Source: Gambelia wislizenii (taxonomy: Eukaryota > Chordata > Lepidosauria > Squamata > Crotaphytidae). Taken from it: a stretch of 64,000 nt of DNA. Under the pieces are notes generated by a model. The model saw only the letters and a program-made list of their open reading frames with translations, ran no database searches and was not told the DNA's origin. Each line of letters opens with the position of its first letter. Positions within the stretch are counted from its first letter, which is position 1. Positions 37,541 to 49,097 of the stretch are shown piece by piece. Position numbers and translations under genes: made by a program. The stretch is taken from NCBI GenBank assembly GCA_030847615.1, contig JAUMIR010000004.1:104794001-104858000 (forward strand), read 5' to 3'.

Positions 37541-37714
37541 ATAGGTCTCCTGGATGGTTAGTACTTGGATAGGAGACCACCAATAAATACCAGATACTGG
37601 AGGCTACATTTCAGAGGAAGGAATCGGTAAAACCATCTCTGAATATTCCTTGCCTAAGAAAACCCTATGAAATTCATAGGGTCACTATAAGTCGACAGGC
37701 ATCTTGAAGGCACA
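37541..37714 (+). mobile_element. 5S rRNA-derived SINE with Bov-B-like tail
   Basis: Contains GGTTAGTACTTGGATAGGAG, ACCACC and AATACCAGATACTGGAGGCT of the 5S-derived head. It continues with TTTCAGAGGAAGGAATCGGT, CCTTGCCTAAGAAAACCCTA, and a tail GGGTCACTATAAGTCGACAG then CTTGAAGGCACAT resembling the Sauria SINE/Bov-B tail. It abuts the right end of the DIRS element. The head is 5'-truncated (A box missing). Confidence 0.88.
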
Positions 37715-39235
37715 TCCCTTCTCTTTCACTGCTAGAGCAACAGTGAGCTAAATTACAAGATGAATGGAGGATTGTAGGTGAGAGAGCATTCTTAAAAACT
37801 GATATTAGAGATGAAAACAGGGGCCATAGTGCTGATCATACATATGAGATGAACATATTCATTCTGTGATATTCTTACTCAGAGCCAAGGGATAGGAACT
37901 TTAGTGATATTTCTAATGGCCATTTTCATTTTTAAACTCTAATAAATGGTTTAATATTTATGGTTATCCAGAGATAAATTATTCCTCATGATCAAATTTG
38001 ACCCTAAACCTATGCATTTTGTCAACAGTTTTGTAAAAACATTTCTGAATCTCTTGCAGCCCTAGACAGCTCCCCCACCCCACCCCCACACAAACAGCAA
38101 AGAGAGAAATGGAGAAATTAAAACATCAGTGTTCCCATTTAATACTTTGGAAAGCAAGACAAATAAACATAATGTTTATTGCCTATCTGAATCCATCAGG
38201 GCCAAATCAACTTCTTCTGGAAAGAAATTCCAGAAGCAGGGTGTTCATACAGAAATTGGGGTGTAGCCTCTTTCAAGTTCCCATCAACCAATCTTTTAAA
38301 GGAGATGGAACAAAGAACAGAGTCTCCAATGAGAGAAAATTGAGAAAGTTCATATGGGAGAAGGTTTTTAAAATTATTTTTTAGATTTCCTGGTCCTAAA
38401 CAGAACTTGATAGGGAGGAAACAGCACTTGGAATTCGGCCTAGAAATGAGTCAAGCCAATTAATATTGGTGTAAGACTGATGTATTATGGTATGAAGAGA
38501 AATCACAAGAGAAAGCATTACAGCCTCTTCATTTTGCACTGAGTATTTTTACACTCAGCCCCAAGTGGCCCAAAGTAAAGTGCTTTGGACTTGGAAGGTG
38601 TACATTATTGTGTCCAGATCTCTTAGTTTCAGTTATTGTTTCATCTTAATATAGACACAGGGCCTGAGCTAAAGCTGCTACATACAAGAGATCACCAGAG
38701 GTTACAGCAGTGGTGAACTTCATGCTTCTGATTCACCCATTTCTGTGGCATCAGTCAGTAGGAAATGAGTTCTGGGAATTTCAGGACTACATGACCTGAA
38801 TCCTGTTGGTCATCCCATCTAGAGTAGACCCACTGAATTGTGAATCATTCGACACTTACATAAATGCCATTGCTTGATTGTGTCTACTGTACCTGGCAGA
38901 AACAACAGACCCATATGTGCTCAAGCCGTAAGGACATTGCTTGTCGTTAACAATGTTAGGTTCCTCCCTGCCCTGAGTCTGGAAATGGCCATGCTGAATC
39001 TTATTGTTGAGCAACTAGCTAGGTTTTCTTGATTATCAAGCAGTTTAATGTTTTATACTAAGAAATAAAAATAGTGGAACCAAGGTACCAAATATATTGT
39101 AATGCTGAGCTTGTATAAATAGTAACAAAAACATGATGCTTTATTTAAGAGTCTGTGTATTCTTTTTTGTCTAGTAGTTAAAGATGTTTTGTGTTCATGT
39201 GTACACAGACCCCTTTACATTGATTGGTTCACACT
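37715..39235. other. Intronic sequence with an old L2-like remnant
   Basis: 38125-38520 looks like a minus-strand L2/CR1-type ORF remnant (TTCCAGAAGCAGGGTGTTCA, GGAATTCGGCCTAGAAATGA). The rest is unrecognised. Confidence 0.4.
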
Positions 39236-39237
39236 AT

Positions 39238-39497
39238 AGTAGGACCACTGTATCCACCAATTCATTATCCACTGATTCAATTATCCACGGGACACAAAAC
39301 AGCACACCTACCATAGAGTCTTCCTAGAAAATGTGTCCTCTCTAGCCATTTTCTAGGTCCTCCAAAGCACCTCTATGGTATTTTAAACTGGAAGTCCCAT
39401 TACTTTCAATAGTTTGCACTATTAACCAAGGTTTTCAGTATCCATGCCCCCCCCCCGAACCAATCCCCAGCAGATACGGGGGGTCCTACTGTACTGT
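39238..39497. mobile_element. Tigger-like MITE, third subfamily
   Basis: Ends AGTAGGACCACTGTATCCAC and GATACGGGGGGTCCTACTGT are inverted; the interior has GGGACACAAAACAGCACACC and TTCCTAGAAAATGTGTCCTC. Nearly the same interior as 49857-50096. Confidence 0.85.
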
Positions 39498-39779
39498 TAT
39501 TATACCAGTACTATCAATGGTTTCAGTCTAGTTATTTGCATATTTTGTAAAATCATTTATTGTCTCAGTTCCAGAATGACTCCCATGCATGTTTCTCCTA
39601 TACATTAATTCCTTTCCCAGCTGCCCCCAATCCCATCCCAGTCCATCCCATCAAATATTTTGATCTCTAGTATGTATGTATTTCCTTTATTTAATGTTCT
39701 TCTGAATTCAGTTTCATCTATTTTCCCTCTAGAATAGTATACATGGTTGTTGCAACTGTATCTTGGAATGGGTGTTTTT

Positions 39780-40165
39780 GAACTGAAAAGGGTTCAGGAA
39801 AGGTTAACAAAAAATAACATGTGGGAGCAACTACACAACAACATTCTGTTAAATCACTTGGGGCTATTTAGTTTGAAACAAGACTAGTGAGGGTAGGGTT
39901 GGTAGAAGTTTATAGAATGATGCATGGTGTGGAGAATGTGGTTAAGCAGAAGTTCTGCTCCCTTTCTTATAGTATTAGAAGCTGGGATAATCCAAGGAAG
40001 CTGAGTGGTGGCCAATTCAAGGTGGCCACCAAAGAAAATACTGAACTCAGGGCATAGTTTAACTATAGAATTTGTTTCTAAAAGGTAAGGTGATGAACAG
40101 CAATGTAGATTGCTGTAATGAGGGATTACATAGATCCATTGCTAAGACTGCCTTCTAGAGATGAC
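39780..40165 (+). mobile_element. CR1/L3-like LINE remnant
   Basis: Reads like the 3' part of a CR1-clade ORF: AGGTTAACAAAAAATAACAT, GGGGCTATTTAGTTTGAAAC (GLFSLKQ-like), GTTTATAGAATGATGCATGG (YKMMHG-like). Old and stop-ridden; subfamily uncertain. Confidence 0.45.
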
Positions 40166-40529
40166 AGTTTTATGTTATCTTCAGCATCAGAGGCAGCATG
40201 AGGTTGAATATTGTTGCTGTGGAACACAAGTGTGTGACTGCTGTTTTGCTCACATCCTGCTCATGGGCTGGCCATGTTGAGAACACAATGCTGCATTAGT
40301 CAGAACTTTTGCCTGATCCATCTGGACTCTTATTTTGTTAGCCAGCTATTTTGCTGGGATAAACAAATGCTCCTGACAGATAATGTTCCATCACTTTATA
40401 CAGGGCTCAGCTAGAGGGGATAATTAATAGCAAAAAACAGCACCTTATCTCCCCATCACAGCAGTGTTCATTTGTGCCCACAATTCATTTGCAAGATCAT
40501 TGGCATGGAAACTTGGCTGAGTTTGCAGT

Positions 40530-41030
40530 TTACACGGAGAATGCTCCTGAAAAAAGATGGTGGCTGTGAGTGAATTGCCTGCTGAAAACCTCCCTCCATT
40601 CTCCCCCCACCTTTCCCCTTAAATAACAAATGCAGAAGAGCAATTTTCTGCTTAAATTTTTTTTTCTCTGCCGCTTGAACAATCAGGCACACGATTGTTC
40701 AGCTGGCAAAAAACAAAACAAAACAAAAACCAGTGGCGGCTCCCATCGCCTCAACCCTTGTAAGCTCACCCCGCTGGGGTCCGACCAATCACTTTTGAGT
40801 TTTTCTATGTTCCTCTATTCAAATTGGTTGTTCAGATGTCCTGTTGTGTGCATTTTCACACGATTTTTTAAAAAGATCACGAGAAGCAGGAAATGCTGTT
40901 ATCGTGATCTATTTGGAGTTTTCATTCCCGCCTCTTTCCCAATATGGCGAATCCCAGCAGGAGCTCATCTAAACAAACGGTAATCTGCCCACATTCTTTG
41001 TAGATTTTTTTTGTCGTCTAAACAACCCCA
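40530..41030. mobile_element. Probable relative of the 27936/62835 inverted-terminal family
   Basis: AAGATGGTGGCTGTGAGTGA matches the left part of the 62835 copy, and GTCGTCTAAACAACCCC at 41012-41028 resembles the family terminus. The middle aligns poorly by eye. Confidence 0.4.
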
Positions 41031-41034
41031 CAGT

Positions 41035-41740
41035 CTTTAAAAAGATAATGTCCATCCAATTATTTGAGTATTTGTGTTGCTGGCAGAAAGGTGTCAGAAT
41101 TATGAAACCTATTTGAGATGCACACAATTGATGTGCCCTTCAGGAGAGTTACACTTTCTATTAGCATCCACTATGGCTGTCAAAATAAATTTGTCTCATT
41201 AGTTGAACAGTAGCGTTTTTTATTCTTGTATGTGCAGTTCGAAACTTGACCTCACAGATAAATGCACAAATGAAGAAAAAGAAGATGGATTTTGACAGCT
41301 TCCAACTAACAAGAGCCATCTTCACTATGAATAATTCATTTCCTCCTCCTACATCAGACATCTGTCAAAGATGGTAGCCAGCATTGTTTATAGTGATGTG
41401 TTTTGGTTCCATTTACTTGAGTCTTTCAGGTGAAATCACAGAGACTTTTTAAAACAGCAATACTGCTCTAGATGTATCCTTACTAAATTCTGTTCACTTG
41501 TGTCCGTTGTCTACATTTATGGATTGTTTAAAAAAGATTTAAAGTTTCAGAAGCTAGCTGTGCATAGTATTGGTATAACTGTCATCCATAGTGTTTCCTA
41601 GAAGCTTCCCATATCCCTGCTCCATATTCATTAATAGTCTTTAATTAATGCAAGAGAAAAATGCATAAATAGTCATGTGATTTTTTTAAAATGGTAGCTA
41701 GCCACTTCTTTACTGAAATGTCAAGATATATCATTGAATA
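41035..41740. other. Unrecognised intronic sequence
   Basis: No gene or repeat recognised. Confidence 0.4.
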
Positions 41741-41744
41741 GTAA

Positions 41745-42195
41745 ACTTGGGATTGACTGTGCCATTGGATTTCCCACTTCTATGTATGGTTGTTACAACT
41801 GGACAGTGAAGAAAACTGGTAGGAAGAAAATAAACTCATTTGAAATGTGGTGCTGGAGAAGAGTTCAATGGATATCATGGACTGCTAAAATGACAAATCA
41901 ATGGGTCCTGGAGCAAATCAAGTCTGAACTCTCCCTAGAAGCCAAGATGACTAAACTGAGACTGTTGTACTTCCATATCATCAGAAAATATGACTCATTA
42001 GGGAATACTATAATGCTTGGTAAGGTAGAACGTAGTAGGAACAGAGGAAGGCCACATTCCAGATGTATAGACACAATCAAGGAAGGCACGTTCCTGAATG
42101 TGCAAGACTTGAGCAGAGCTGTTGCTGACTTGGATGTTTCTCATTCATAGGGTCTCCATAAGTCACAGTAGGCTTGATAGGAGTTAAGAACAAGA
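41745..42195 (+). mobile_element. RTE/BovB LINE, 3' end
   Basis: One 138-codon frame encodes the BovB C-terminal domain: SMYGCYNWTVKKTGRKKIN, FEMWCWRRVQWISWTAKM, LEAKMTKLRLLYFHIIRK, MLGKVERSRNRGRP. Followed by the BovB 3' end with GGTCTCCATAAGTCACAGTA. The ORF fragment happens to be free of stops. Confidence 0.9.
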
Positions 42196-42354
42196 CCATC
42201 ACTTTGCTGTTGTTTATTTAGTTGTAAAGCCAGGACAAAGGGAAGTTTTCATCACAAACCAAAACCTATTCTGAGCAACATTTTTAATGTTATATATATT
42301 TTCATCCTTTATTAAGTACACTGTACTATACATTCCTGCCCAAGGATTGATGTG

Positions 42355-42745
42355 TGCTGGGGAGCTCTCCTCTGTGTCCCACCAGTGAGGTCAATACATT
42401 GTGTTGAAACATGGGAGAAGGCATTCTCAGCCATGGCACCCAAATTGTGGAATGCCCTCCCCTTGGAGGCTTGATTGGTTCCAACAGTAATTTCAGTTCA
42501 GCACCAAGTGAAAACCTGGCTGTTCTTGAAAGCCTTTGGGCCTCATTAATTCATCTCAAATACTGAGGTCCATAGTTTTAAAAACCTTTTTGAACATTTA
42601 CATCTATTTTAACTCATTATTATGTTTAATATACTTTTTGCTTATTAAAGTTATTTTTATTGTTTTAAACTGTCTAACTTGTTGGTTTAATGTTGTTCAT
42701 AAGCTGCCCTGAGATATTTTTGATATAGGGCAGGGTAGAAATATT
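42355..42745 (+). mobile_element. L2 LINE, 3' end
   Basis: Contains GGAATGCCCTCCCCTTGGAG, CCTGGCTGTTCTTGAAAGCC, and the characteristic 3' terminus CATAAGCTGCCCTGAGATAT then GGGCAGGGTAGAAATATTTT. Sense to FGGY. Confidence 0.85.
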
Positions 42746-43850
42746 TTAATAACATAAATATTTGTTCTGTTGTAAGATTTTCCACGATTTTGTTTTTAAA
42801 AATTTCCCTTGAATGCTTGCAAATCATATTATTATTAGAACTTGTTCTCCATTCTGTTTGGACAAATGATTCCACAGTCTGGGTCATTACTCCTTCATAG
42901 ATTTAGCTCACAAAATAATTTTAATAAGGTGTTGAAATGATATGCTCTTTCAGCATATCTTGTGCATGTCTTTATAAGAACAGTACTAAAACTCATTCTA
43001 GTTAAAACTCCAGTTGAATTGCCTTGAGTGGCACATTTAATTATCAAGTGTATATTACTCTGTGTATTCTTCAACATTTCATATATGAAAATAATGACAC
43101 ACTTCTATGTGGTGGTGAGGAGGTGGGGGTGGGGAAGGCAGCTTGGTGCAGAGCTTCATAGCCAACTAGCAATGAGTGGTGGGCTAAACTAAAATAGGGA
43201 GAGGGGACTTACAAGTGTAATTTAGTAATTAAGTAATGACCCAAGATGACAAAAAGCAGTAAGCGTAAGTCAAAAATTACATAGCCAGAGTATTGTACAT
43301 ATAGATGAGTGTGAAACAGGTAGTGTTAGAGAGAGAAAATGTGTGCATCTATGACACTTACATATTATTTTTCTGATTTTTTTTTTTTTTTTGCATTTTA
43401 CAACTGAGAAACATTGAAGCACAATGGCATTTCTCTAGCTTAAATTCAGTTAATGCTTGGCTATTAATGCTAAAGAGTTCTTACATAGTAATAGAGGGTG
43501 CCTTTGAGAATTAGTAGGAGTCTTTTAAGAACTGGGAAGATCTTTCTTCACAGCTTATCCTCTTAGCCTAAGCCTCTTTTACTGCCTGCAAACTTATTTT
43601 GGATCCTTTTATGCATTTTTTGGGGGGGAGGGTCTTGGCTTTCCTCATGAACAGCTTGAAAAATAATAGTTGTATATGTAAATTGAGTTTTCACATATAG
43701 TTATAACTTGCTGACTGGTTATAGCAGGGGACAGTTTGGGAGACCTACAGTTTGTATCCATTGAAGCAGTACCTTGGACTCTCACAAATCTATACTTTCT
43801 GGAATTCAGATTATGATTGTATAGATAAATTTGGGTTACCCTATTTTAAT
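42746..43850. other. Unrecognised intronic sequence
   Basis: AT-rich with a T-run at 43377-43392; no gene recognised. Confidence 0.4.
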
Positions 43851-43852
43851 AT

Positions 43853-43992
43853 ACAGTGGGCCCTTGGTATCCACTTGGGTTTGGTTCCAGGACCCCCCTC
43901 CCCCGTGGATACCAAAATCCATGGATGCTCAAGTCCTACTGTATACAGTGCCATAGTAAAATGGTGTCCCTTATATAAAATGTCAGACACTT
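43853..43992. mobile_element. Tigger-like MITE, truncated
   Basis: CAGTGGGCCCTTGGTATCCA, GATACCAAAATCCATGGATG, AAAATGGTGTCCCTTATATA; breaks off after about 140 bp, so only one terminus is present. Reverse orientation relative to 12586. Confidence 0.85.
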
Positions 43993-44689
43993 TTGATCAG
44001 GTGGGCCTAGTGATCTGGCTTCTCTAAATTATACTTTGGATTGTATTGTTTGCTTAATAATGTTAATTGAAGGTCACTTCCAAATTTGAGTGTGAGGCTG
44101 CTAAAGAATTCTCAAAGATCAAAGGGTTCTATTTATCTTGTTACATTGACTTTGAAAGCATTCTGGTTGTGTGTACTATGTCCATTGTTAAATATAACTT
44201 TTTCCAGGGGTGGCTGAAACCAAAGAAGATTAATTGCACATGTGGGTGTAGAAAATTGCAAGTACATTCTCCTCCCCCCCCCAACAATAAAATCTTGGAC
44301 TTTGTGAACCAGCACGTCTACTTGAAATATTCATATAGAAATTAAAAACAATATGAGTACAGTGTAGTTTAAAAAGTAGTGCATTAAATTTTTATTTTTA
44401 TGGAAAGAATAAAAATGAATAAATATTAAAATGCATAAAAACACAAATAAATGAAAATGAATAAAAACCATTATTTTGATGGAATGTAATACATTAGACA
44501 AAAAATGAAAGCTAGTTGTTGTGTTACTTTGAAATATGAATGTTTTATACCTTGGTATACTAAAAAGCAATGTGTTACAGGTAATATTACTTGGAAGGCA
44601 ATACCTTCAGCTCTGATTACTATAGAAGTATTTGAAAAATTCTAGTGTTTTTGGGATTGTGAAAAAAGGACTTTACAAAGGAGATTGGA

Positions 44690-44895
44690 AGCTTCTGTTT
44701 TAGATTAACCACAGTTTAGCATGTCATCCAAGCCTTAAACTGTGGTTAATTGCTAACTTTGGTTGGTTGAAACTAGCCAACTATGTTGACCACAGTTCAG
44801 GTTAGCTTGCTTCCACTTACCATAGTTTAAAATTAACTGCAGTTTATCAGGTTTAAATGATATGACAAACTGCAGCTAATGAAAGATGGAAGCGA
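44690..44895. repeat. Internally inverted repeat, unclassified
   Basis: Multiple alternating ACCACAGTTTA and TAAACTGTGGTTAA motifs (44708, 44740, 44800, 44845) give a foldback-prone segment. It looks like a short interspersed DNA element, family not recognised. Confidence 0.45.
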
Positions 44896-45921
44896 AAGCT
44901 TCCATACTTCTCATGGCAAGAAGTGCCTAATATTGCCTTTCACCTAGGTTTGTTCTTATAATGTTAAGCAGAGTTTTAGCATTATTGCTAAACCTGCCCA
45001 GAATATGACCCAGAATACATGCAGTTACATTTTATGTAGGTTCTATTGACTTTCTGGTTTCAACTTTAATTGTTAGCACTGAGGACCTAACCCTTGCTGT
45101 TTTCCTGGTACTACATGCTGGTACCTCTCCATTGACGCCCCCTTGTCGTGGGAGAGAGGCTTGCGTACCCTAATGATGTTTTGAGCTATGCTGGCGGTGG
45201 CATAATAGCCACTGGTAGGGTCTCCCATGCCAGACAGGTCAAAACCGAAGGGTCTGACAAAGAGCGTCAAAGGGCAGGATGGGCTCTCCAGCCTTGTGGC
45301 AACCGTCCTAGGAGAAGGAAAACTCCAATCCCAAACCCGGGCAGATGGTGCTCGTCCAACCCTGTAAGGTCAACCATCTAAGAGAAGGAAACTCTAATCA
45401 AACCTACGGCCCGAGGACCTCACTGCCACGTCCATGCTTGCAAGGCCACGGCAGATGAATCTCTGGTTTAAAGGGTGAGGCCAGTTCTGTGCACGCTGCG
45501 CTCCACCAGAAAAATCCATTGCACAGGCTCGAAGGACAAATCCATTTCCAAAAAAGCCCTGTAGCGACTGGCGAGGGACGAAACCGGCAGGTGTAAAGAT
45601 GCACTGGAAGCCGCAGCCCCAACCCTGCATGCAGGCGGTTCAGGACATTGGTCGCTCAAGCCTGACCCGGGAGATGACAGTCTTGTTCGGCAGCATTCTG
45701 AACGACCAAGCAGCCTTTTTTAAGGAGAGCACTGCTTGCTCCACATGGAGAGGGGCCTAGAAAAGGTGGCCTAAAGAAAGCTCATCCCCAACTACCTGGT
45801 TGGCTAGCCGCGGCCAACGGGAATCTTCTGATGCGGTCAAACCAAGGCAAAGAAACAAAGGCACACACCGGCCTCCAAAGGTGTAAATAAACTGACACTT
45901 GCATGCTGGAACATCAGAACC

Positions 45922-48900
45922 ATGCAAGACTCTGAAGATAGTGGACGGCCTGAGCGTCGTTCTGCCCTAATAGCCCTTGAACTATCACGGCTTAATATTG
46001 ACATCGCTGCTCTTAGTGAAGTTCGCTTCCATGAGGAAGGCAGCCTTAAAGAACATGGCGCCGGCTACACACTTTACTGGTCTGGCAAACCCAAAACCGA
46101 AAAACATCTGTCAGGAGTAGGCTTTATGATTAAAAACTCCATTGCCTCCAAACTCGAAACCTTGCCAACAGGACACTCTGATCGCATTATTTCCTTACGC
46201 CTCCCACATGTTGTTCTCTTTAGTGTATATGCCCCAACTATGCAAGCTGACCCTGTAGAGAAAGACAAATTCTACACAGACCTACGCCAACTCATACAAA
46301 AAGTCCCTGTAGAAGATAAAATTATTATCCTTGGTGACTTCAACGCCAGAGTAGGAAAGAACTCCGAAGCCTGGAAAGGTGTCTTAGGCAAGCATGGTGT
46401 TGGAAATTGCAATGATAACGGACGCCTCCTGCTAGAGTTCTGTGCAGAACAACAGCTGACTATTACAAACACAATCTTTCAGCAGAAAGATAGCTTGAAG
46501 ACAACCTGGATACATCCCCGATCCAAACATTGGCACCTCATTGACTACGTTCTAGTCCGTCAGAGAGACACTCGTGATGTCCGTCATACCCGAGTGATGC
46601 CCAGTGCAGAATGCCAAACAGATCATCGCCTTGTCAGATGTAAACTAAATCTTCATCTTAAGTTCAAACCTAAGAGGGGTGGCATCTTAAAGAAGAGACT
46701 CCAAGTCAACAATCTTCAACAAGCTACCATGAGAGACAACTTCCAGGCAAATCTACAAACGAAACTTGAAGACCACCCTACAGATCCTTCTCCTACAGTG
46801 CTTTGGCAACATATCAAAAACAGTATCCTCCAGTCTGCAGAAGAATCCCTTGGCTTCTCCCACAAGAAAAATCAAGACTGGTTTGATGAAAACAACCAAG
46901 AGATCCAGGAACTGTTGGCAAGGAAGAGAGCTGCTCACCAGGCATACCTCGCCCAGCCAACCTGTCATGTAAGAAAAGCAGCTTTCCGCCTCACATGTAG
47001 CAAACTACAACAAAAACTCCGAGACATGCAGAACAAGTGGTGGATCAGTATAGCAGAAAAGACACAACGCTGTGCAGATCTGGGTGATCATAGAGGATTT
47101 TATGAAGCTCTTAAAGCAGTGTTTGGACCTACTTATCAGGTCCAAAGCTCCTTATACAGTACAGATGGTCAAACATTAATTACTGATAAAGCCTCCATCC
47201 TAAATCGTTGGGCTGAACATTTTCAAAGTCTCTTTAGCGCCAACCGAGTAGTCCAAGCCTCAGCTATCCAAGATATGATACAAAAACCAATGAAAAATGA
47301 ATTGGACATAGCTCCCACTTTGGAAGAGACCTTTAAGGCCATACAGCAGATGAAAAACGGCAAGGCAGCTGGGATTGATGGAATCCCACCTGAAGTTTGG
47401 AAACACGGAGGTCATGCACTCCACGAAAAATTCCACGAATTCCTTGTGAATTGCTGGGAAAAAGGGGAACTGCCATCAGACCTCCGAGATGCAGTCATCA
47501 TCACCCTGTACAAGAAAAAAGGAGCAAAATCCGACTGCTCAAACTATCGAGGCATAACACTGCTCTCTATTGCTGGAAAAATCCTTGCAAGGATACTCCT
47601 GAACAGGTTAGTTCCTGCTATTGCAGAAGAACTTCTCCCTGAAAGCCAATGTGGCTTCAGAGCCAATAGGAGTACTACAGACATGGTATTTGCCCTTAGG
47701 CAACTGCAAGAAAAATGTAGGGAGCAGAACAAGGGTCTCTATGTAACATTTGTCGACCTCACCAAAGCCTTTGACACTGTAAGTAGAAAAGGTCTGTGGC
47801 AGATCCTGGAAAGACTAGGATGCCCCCCCAAATTCCTTAAAATGATTATCTTGCTACACGAGGGACAGCGTGGTCAAGTCAGATATGGCGATGCTCTTTC
47901 AGAGCCCTTTCTAATAACTAATGGAGTGAAGCAAGGTTGTGTTCTTGCACCAACTTTATTTACAATCTTCTTTAGCATGATGCTCCAAAGGGCTATGGCA
48001 GAGCTTGAAGAAGACGACGGCATCTATATACGCTACCGTACTGATGGTAGCTTGTTTAACTTAAGCCGTCTGAGGGCTCACACTAAGACTCTAAACTATC
48101 TAGTCCGTGAGCTGCTCTTCGCCGATGATGCTGCCCTTGTTGCCCACACAGAAGGAGCTCTGCAGCGCCTAACATCCTGCTTTGCAACAGCTGCAGAGCT
48201 GTTTGGGCTAGAAGTCAACCTGAAGAAAACAGAAGTTCTTTACCAGCCTGCACCACAGGACGAACACCACCATCCCCACATTGCCGTCGGCAAATCAGTG
48301 CTCAAGTCCGTTCAGCAGTTCACCTACCTGGGAAGCATCATCTCCTCAGATGCCAAGATTGACAAAGAGATCGATCACAGATTAGCAAAGGCATATAGTG
48401 CATTTGGAAGACTTCACAAAAGAGTCTGGAGCAATAAACACCTGAGGCAAAGCACAAAAATCAGTGTGTATAGAGCCATCGTACTGTCTATCCTCCTTTA
48501 TGGATCTGAAACATGGGTCACCTATCGCCACCACCTACGACTCCTCGAGCGCTTTCATCAGCGCTGTCTACGCACAATCCTAAATATACACTGGACTGAC
48601 TATGTGACGAATGTTGCTGTCCTTGAGCAAGCAGGGATCACCAGCATTGAGGCCATGATATTGAGAACACAGCTGCGCTGGGCAGGGCACGTTTCTAGGA
48701 TGGAGGACCATCGCCTCCCAAAAATACTACTCTACGGTGAACTCGCCACGGGTCAGCGTAAGAGGGGCGCTCCAAAAAAGCGATACAAAGACTCCCTGAA
48801 ACAACATCTCAGGCTTGGCCAAATTGATCACCAACAGTGGTCCGCCCTGGCCTCACATCGGGAGGCATGGAGACGCACTATCCACAATGCTGCAGCCTTA

Positions 48901-49080
48901 TTTGAGAACTCACGACGAACAAGTCTTGAAGAGAAACGACAACGCAGAAAGAATCACAACCCAAAAACATCACCCAAGGAGACCTTCTGCTGTGCTTTTT
49001 GCAACCGGACTTGTTTATCTCGGATTGGCCTTTTTAGTCATCAGCGCGCTTGCAGAAAGCGCGGGATGAGTCCTTCCTGA
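45922..49080 (+). CDS. Endonuclease-reverse transcriptase of a non-LTR retrotransposon, intact
   Basis: 1,052 codons from the first ATG. Apurinic-like endonuclease, residues 1-245: LSEVR (31-35), SVYAPT (101-106), LGDFNARVG (137-145), HWHLIDYVLV (Asp208), TDHRLV (Asp234, His235). Reverse transcriptase from about 450: GKAAGIDGIPPEVW near 480, SNYRGITLLSIAGKI, SQCGFRANRSTTD, motif A FVDLTKAFD with Asp612, GVKQGCVLAPTLF, motif C FADD 733-736, then LGSIIS in the thumb. C-terminal C2HC finger Cys1024, Cys1027, His1040, Cys1044. All catalytic residues I can place are present. The frame is open upstream to 45832 and encodes LTLACWNIRT, the conserved endonuclease N-terminus, before the ATG; translation may start at a non-AUG codon such as CTG 45892. 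No RNase H domain seen. Confidence 0.95.
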   Translation: MQDSEDSGRPERRSALIALELSRLNIDIAALSEVRFHEEGSLKEHGAGYTLYWSGKPKTEKHLSGVGFMIKNSIASKLETLPTGHSDRIISLRLPHVVLFSVYAPTMQADPVEKDKFYTDLRQLIQKVPVEDKIIILGDFNARVGKNSEAWKGVLGKHGVGNCNDNGRLLLEFCAEQQLTITNTIFQQKDSLKTTWIHPRSKHWHLIDYVLVRQRDTRDVRHTRVMPSAECQTDHRLVRCKLNLHLKFKPKRGGILKKRLQVNNLQQATMRDNFQANLQTKLEDHPTDPSPTVLWQHIKNSILQSAEESLGFSHKKNQDWFDENNQEIQELLARKRAAHQAYLAQPTCHVRKAAFRLTCSKLQQKLRDMQNKWWISIAEKTQRCADLGDHRGFYEALKAVFGPTYQVQSSLYSTDGQTLITDKASILNRWAEHFQSLFSANRVVQASAIQDMIQKPMKNELDIAPTLEETFKAIQQMKNGKAAGIDGIPPEVWKHGGHALHEKFHEFLVNCWEKGELPSDLRDAVIITLYKKKGAKSDCSNYRGITLLSIAGKILARILLNRLVPAIAEELLPESQCGFRANRSTTDMVFALRQLQEKCREQNKGLYVTFVDLTKAFDTVSRKGLWQILERLGCPPKFLKMIILLHEGQRGQVRYGDALSEPFLITNGVKQGCVLAPTLFTIFFSMMLQRAMAELEEDDGIYIRYRTDGSLFNLSRLRAHTKTLNYLVRELLFADDAALVAHTEGALQRLTSCFATAAELFGLEVNLKKTEVLYQPAPQDEHHHPHIAVGKSVLKSVQQFTYLGSIISSDAKIDKEIDHRLAKAYSAFGRLHKRVWSNKHLRQSTKISVYRAIVLSILLYGSETWVTYRHHLRLLERFHQRCLRTILNIHWTDYVTNVAVLEQAGITSIEAMILRTQLRWAGHVSRMEDHRLPKILLYGELATGQRKRGAPKKRYKDSLKQHLRLGQIDHQQWSALASHREAWRRTIHNAAALFENSRRTSLEEKRQRRKNHNPKTSPKETFCCAFCNRTCLSRIGLFSHQRACRKRGMSPS

Positions 49081-49081
49081 A

Positions 49082-49097
49082 TCTTCGTTTGCGAAGA
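49082..49097 (+). promoter_or_regulatory. 3'-terminal hairpin of the retrotransposon
   Basis: TCTTCG, loop TTTG, CGAAGA: a perfect 6-bp stem beginning two bases after the ORF stop codon and 15 bp from the element end. Probably the RNA structure read by the element's own RT when priming on target DNA (inference). Confidence 0.6.

Noticed and set aside
41734..42150. Independent 138-codon gene
   Set aside because: BovB ORF2 C-terminal fragment that has by chance kept its frame.
45148..45381. 77-codon open frame in the retrotransposon leader as an ORF1
   Set aside because: No ATG start (opens with TTG), no zinc-knuckle, coiled coil or other gag-like motif; more likely leader sequence.
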